From positions 1 to 49,525 of the forward strand of contig JAZTYA010000024.1 of the NCBI GenBank assembly GCA_045636705.1: a stretch of 49,525 nt of DNA. The letters are read 5' to 3'. Of the stretch, positions 46,653 to 49,525 are shown in pieces. Position numbers and translations under genes: made by a program. Each line of letters starts with the position of its first letter. The first letter of the stretch is position 1. The notes under the pieces are model-generated. The model saw only the letters and a list, made by a program, of their open reading frames with translations. It had not been told where the DNA came from and made no database searches. Source of the DNA: SFWF01 sp045636705. GTDB lineage: Bacteria; Bacillota; Clostridia; Oscillospirales; Acutalibacteraceae.

Positions 46653-47729
46653 TTATTTGTATTCCTCTTTTAATTTTAAAATCTTTTCTTCGATTTTTTT
46701 AATTATTTCCTTAAACTCCTCGTCGGTTTTTCCTGTAGGGTCTTCTAGCTCCCAGTTATCATCAAAGGCTCTGCCGAAGAAAGGGCACCCGACATTACAC
46801 CCCATAGAAATTACGGCGTCGGGATTTGGAATCTCGCTAATCAGTTTCGAGTGCTGGGTTTGTTCCATATCAATTCCGTATAGCTCTTTCATAATTCTAA
46901 CGGCATCCGGGTTTATCTTAAGGCTTGTTTCGGTTCCGGCAGAAAAGGATTCAAACGAATCTGCCGCCAGGTGTTTTCCCAAGGCTTCGGCAATCTGACT
47001 GCGACAGGAATTATGTACACAAATAAAGGCTACCTTTTTCTTTGTCTTTTTGTAAAAGGGACACTCTTCCGCTATGCACTGATTATTCATATGGAAGCGA
47101 GAACAGGTTATCGGACCGAGTTCCATTTTAACCCCTAGCTTCTCGTTTGTGAACTTGACCGCTTCGACAGCGGCAAGATAAGAATCTCTTTTACAGCAAC
47201 GAGGTCCGCCGTTTTCTCCTATCGCCTTTAAGGCTCTTGCGGTCATTTGGTTGGAAAGTCCCCAAGCCTCTTTAGCAAGCGGAGTTGACTTGGTTGCAAT
47301 AGAGATATACATACCCGTACTAACTCCTGCACCGCAAGCGCCCCAAAATCCACAAGCACCGCCGGGAACCTGCTTTGCTCTTTTTTGCATTTCATAGAGC
47401 GCAGTTTTTAGGTCAATATCTCCACTCGCATTTTTATAAGCAGTTAAAAGTGCCGAGCCAACCATAGTATGATGTTCAGGTCCGTGCATATGGCAAGAGG
47501 AAATACTCATCATCTCTTCAAGTATTTCGATAGGGTTTACCGATTTACTACTAAAGCATATTGAGATAATTTCATCCATTCCGCTAATATGACATTCATC
47601 ACAAACGAAATGACCGTTTACACATCTTGTCTTACTGTTTTGCTTTTTGTGGCAAAGCTCACATTCCATTACCTCATCGGTGTCTAGATATTCCAAAGGG
47701 GCTTTGCAAATTAAGCACTCTTCACTCAT
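46653..47729 (-). CDS. DUF5714 domain fused to an arsenate-reductase-like (LMW-PTP) domain
   Basis: A 358-residue two-domain protein. Residues 1 to about 225 match the DUF5714 type: CLICKAPLEYL with paired CxxC (CELCHKK), CHMHGPEHHTMVGSALLTAY, GACGFWGACGAGVSTG. Residues 235-358 are a low-molecular-weight phosphatase fold with the loop CVHNSCRSQIAEALG, SAGTE, GCNVGCPFFG and WELEDPTGK, as in thioredoxin-coupled ArsC. The two domains are separate genes in many organisms; DUF5714 proteins have many conserved cysteines and may bind metal. The fusion suggests a thiol/metalloid detoxification role. The start at MSEECLIC follows AAGGG. Monocistronic, divergent from the AGCS gene. Confidence 0.88.
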   Translation of the reverse strand: MSEECLICKAPLEYLDTDEVMECELCHKKQNSKTRCVNGHFVCDECHISGMDEIISICFSSKSVNPIEILEEMMSISSCHMHGPEHHTMVGSALLTAYKNASGDIDLKTALYEMQKRAKQVPGGACGFWGACGAGVSTGMYISIATKSTPLAKEAWGLSNQMTARALKAIGENGGPRCCKRDSYLAAVEAVKFTNEKLGVKMELGPITCSRFHMNNQCIAEECPFYKKTKKKVAFICVHNSCRSQIAEALGKHLAADSFESFSAGTETSLKINPDAVRIMKELYGIDMEQTQHSKLISEIPNPDAVISMGCNVGCPFFGRAFDDNWELEDPTGKTDEEFKEIIKKIEEKILKLKEEYK

Positions 47730-47763
47730 CAAAATCATCCCTTCAACCTTTCTTTAATGAAGG

Positions 47764-47945
47764 TATTATATCATAAAACCAAAGGCGCAAGCCTTTGTAA
47801 CGGCAAAGCCGCTGCCGTATCGCAATACGGCGGTTTTAATGATACAATGTTCTCAAACAAAAATCATAGATTTTTAAATGCAAAAGCATTTCGACGGCGT
47901 ACCACCGCCGTCGGTTTGAGGTTATTATATCATAAAACCAAAGGC
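47764..47945. repeat. Multi-hairpin array D with terminal direct repeats
   Basis: Two modules in tandem, each a closing stem around three hairpins. Module 1: TATCATAAAACC / GGTTTTAATGATA around AAAGGC/GCCTTT, CGGC/GCCG and CCGTAT/ATACGG. Module 2: CTCAAAC / GTTTGAG around AAAATC/GATTTT, AAATGC/GCATTT and CGACGGCG/CGCCGTCG. A 23-bp direct repeat (47764..47786 and 47923..47945, beginning TATTATATCATAAAACC) flanks them. It fills most of the 303 bp divergent gap between the DUF5714-ArsC and AGCS genes. No ORF is credible inside. Confidence 0.8.
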
Positions 47946-48032
47946 AAGTAAAGAAAGCGGTTGTAATAGTGTTTATTTTGTGTTACAATAAATCAAATTT
48001 GATTTTAGCAACCAACTTTTAGGAGATTTTAG

Positions 48033-49433
48033 ATGATAGAAAAAATAATTGGTGTCGCAAATGATGTCCTATACGGCTACATACTTATAATTCTTTTGGT
48101 GCTTGGAGGCATTTATTTTACACTTCGCACCCGTTTTGCACAAATAAGGCTTCTCGGCCAACAGTTTAAATCGGTAACTGAAAAGGCCGGTAAAAACGAG
48201 GTTTCGTCCTTTCAGGCGCTAATGGTGTCAACGGCATCTCGTGTTGGCACAGGCAACATTATCGGTGTTGCTACTGCCCTTTGTGTCGGCGGTTTCGGTA
48301 GCGTTTTCTGGATGTGGGTTATAGCCATTATCGGCGCCGCTTCGGCTTTTGTTGAAAGCACCTTGGCTCAGATATACAAAAAGCGTGGTAAAGATGGATT
48401 TTACGGTGGCCCTGCCTACTACATTGAGGCGGCAACCAAACAAAAATGGCTAGCCGTAGTCTTTTCGGTGTTTTTAATTTTAACCTACGGCTTTGGATTT
48501 AATATGCTAGCCTCATACAACCTACAGTCAACCTTCTCTTCATATAGCTTTTATAATCCCAACGTTACCCCTTGGATAATCGGTGGAATTATAGCTTTGC
48601 TCGTAGGTTTTTGCCTTTTTGGTGGTGGCAAGCGTGTGGTTTCGGTTACAAGTCTTTTGGTGCCCGTTATGGGTGCTGTCTATATACTGGTAGCCGTTGC
48701 CCTTTGCATTATTAACGCAAAAACGTTGCCCGACGTTTTCTCTAAAATTTTTAACGGCGCATTTGATTTTAAGGCCATCTTTGGCGGATTTTCGGGTTCT
48801 TGCGTTATGTACGGCATAAAACGCGGTCTTTTCTCGAACGAGGCGGGTGTCGGCTCGGCTCCCAACGCTTCGGCCTCTGCCGACGTATCGCACCCCGTAA
48901 AGCAAGGCCTTGTTCAAATGCTTTCGGTTTTCATCGATACTATTTTGGTTTGTAGCGCAACCGCTTTTGCCTGCATGACCTCGGGTGTTACACCGCCTGA
49001 CAGCAGTAGTAACGCGGCGGCTTACGTTCAAGCTTCCCTTTCGGTAACCTTAGGAAAAGTCGGCCCTATATTTATCACGGTTGCTATGGTGCTTTTTGCA
49101 TTTACAACCCTTCTTGGCAACCTTTTCTACGTTGACAAGGCTATCAACTACCTTGCAGGAAAAGAGCCCTCAAAGGTGGTTCAAAACATCTGCCACATAA
49201 TAGCTGCGCTTGCTATTTTTGTCGGTGCAGGACTTAGCGCAGACCTTTTGTGGAACCTTTCCGATATTATGATGGGTGGTATGACCCTTATTAATATGCC
49301 GGTAATAATCTATCTTGGCAAATATGCTTTTAGAGCCCTTAAGGACTATGAAGCAAAGCTTAAAAGCGGTATGCCACTAACCTTTAAAAAGGCTGATATT
49401 GACCTTTCGGATGAAACAGATTGTTGGAACTAA
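48033..49433 (+). CDS. Alanine/glycine:sodium symporter (AGCS family)
   Basis: A 466-residue inner-membrane transporter that takes up alanine or glycine with sodium. It has about ten to eleven hydrophobic helices and the AGCS motif VSTASRVGTGNIIGVATAL, followed by FVESTLAQIYKKRGKDGFYG and GGPAYYIEAA, and later KRGLFSNEAGVGSAPNASA. Length is normal. AGGAG lies 7 bases before the ATG. The gene has no obvious terminator, and another start follows 48 bp later. Amino acid uptake fits a peptide-fermenting lifestyle. Confidence 0.97.
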   Translation: MIEKIIGVANDVLYGYILIILLVLGGIYFTLRTRFAQIRLLGQQFKSVTEKAGKNEVSSFQALMVSTASRVGTGNIIGVATALCVGGFGSVFWMWVIAIIGAASAFVESTLAQIYKKRGKDGFYGGPAYYIEAATKQKWLAVVFSVFLILTYGFGFNMLASYNLQSTFSSYSFYNPNVTPWIIGGIIALLVGFCLFGGGKRVVSVTSLLVPVMGAVYILVAVALCIINAKTLPDVFSKIFNGAFDFKAIFGGFSGSCVMYGIKRGLFSNEAGVGSAPNASASADVSHPVKQGLVQMLSVFIDTILVCSATAFACMTSGVTPPDSSSNAAAYVQASLSVTLGKVGPIFITVAMVLFAFTTLLGNLFYVDKAINYLAGKEPSKVVQNICHIIAALAIFVGAGLSADLLWNLSDIMMGGMTLINMPVIIYLGKYAFRALKDYEAKLKSGMPLTFKKADIDLSDETDCWN

Positions 49434-49481
49434 ATAAATTATATACAAAAACAATGTTGCTTTCGCAAGGGAGGTAATTTT

Positions 49482-49525
49482 TTGCATATTTTGCAATCAT
49501 TTTGTTTCGCTCTTTCTTGTCCTTA
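49482..49525 (+). CDS. Start of an unidentified CDS (truncated by the window edge)
   Basis: GGGAGG is followed after 8 bases by TTG and an open frame (MHILQSFCFALSCP) that runs off the end of the window. The strong ribosome binding site supports translation. Fifteen codons are too few to identify a family. The hydrophobic start could be a signal or membrane segment. Confidence 0.4.
   Translation, partial: MHILQSFCFALSCP

Overview
The window reads as chromosomal DNA of a low-GC, spore-forming anaerobic Clostridia-type Firmicute, probably a gut fermenter. The evidence is a SpoIIE gene, strong AGGAGG-like ribosome binding sites with some TTG starts, consensus TTGACA-17-TATAAT promoters, GTP-type PEP carboxykinase, an indolepyruvate:ferredoxin oxidoreductase operon, and a glycyl-radical bacterial microcompartment (BMC) locus. 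The assignment is an inference from gene content; no rRNA or taxonomic marker was compared.

Layout. 1-1.5 kb: 3' part of pckG. 1.5-8.1 kb: an HTH regulator, then a leftward operon for aromatic/2-oxo acid fermentation (acyl-CoA ligase, iorA, iorB, paaK, tandem-ACT protein). 8.1-10.7 kb: two near-identical copies of a non-coding hairpin array flanking a lipoprotein, a membrane protein and a small HTH gene. 10.7-15.9 kb: tRNA-Arg(ACG) with an interrupted pseudo-tRNA copy, a DUF3048 lipoprotein, spoIIE, a three-gene membrane operon and a divergent ribbon-helix-helix gene. 16.1-18.9 kb: an accessory island with two toxin/immunity modules (a DUF6883-like tip with DUF4926-like partner; a barnase-like RNase with barstar) around tRNA-Tyr and tRNA-Thr. 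19.0-23.7 kb: MATE transporter, another hairpin array, tRNA-Arg(CCG) with a duplicated 3' end, secreted proteins and tiny ORFs. 23.9-37.7 kb: a 14 kb BMC locus, all leftward. 37.9-43.9 kb: citrate synthase, Nudix hydrolase, M14 carboxypeptidase, glmS, and a GMP synthetase lacking its amidotransferase domain. 44.1-46.4 kb: an A/T-rich two-gene unit (coiled-coil protein plus a HEPN-like protein). 46.6-49.5 kb: DUF5714-ArsC fusion, a fourth type of hairpin array, an AGCS alanine/sodium symporter and the first codons of a next gene.

How the genes work together. The BMC locus encodes an encapsulated pathway. Aldolase cleaves a 6-deoxyhexulose-1-phosphate to lactaldehyde, which is reduced to 1,2-propanediol. 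A B12-independent glycyl-radical diol dehydratase makes propanal. PduP-type dehydrogenase and PduL turn it into propionyl-phosphate, while an alcohol dehydrogenase makes propanol. PduS, PduT and a GlcG/PduO-C protein probably handle electrons. Seven hexamer-type, one trimer-type and one pentamer-type shell protein build the shell, and a DeoR regulator probably controls the locus. Five cargo proteins carry related amphipathic encapsulation helices.

Most unusual content. (1) Three tRNA loci carry broken or partial tRNA copies interrupted in the T-arm by 100-170 nt hairpin-forming sequences, and a fourth lies beside a homologous sequence; two of these share a clear common core. (2) Multi-hairpin arrays punctuated by short separators occur at five places, three of them directly downstream of tRNA or pseudo-tRNA 3' ends. 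(3) Two small polymorphic-toxin modules share a leader and a Cys/His N-terminal domain resembling the tail of phage MuF-type toxins; one is split by two in-frame stop codons. (4) The coiled-coil/HEPN pair is a candidate undescribed toxin or defence unit.
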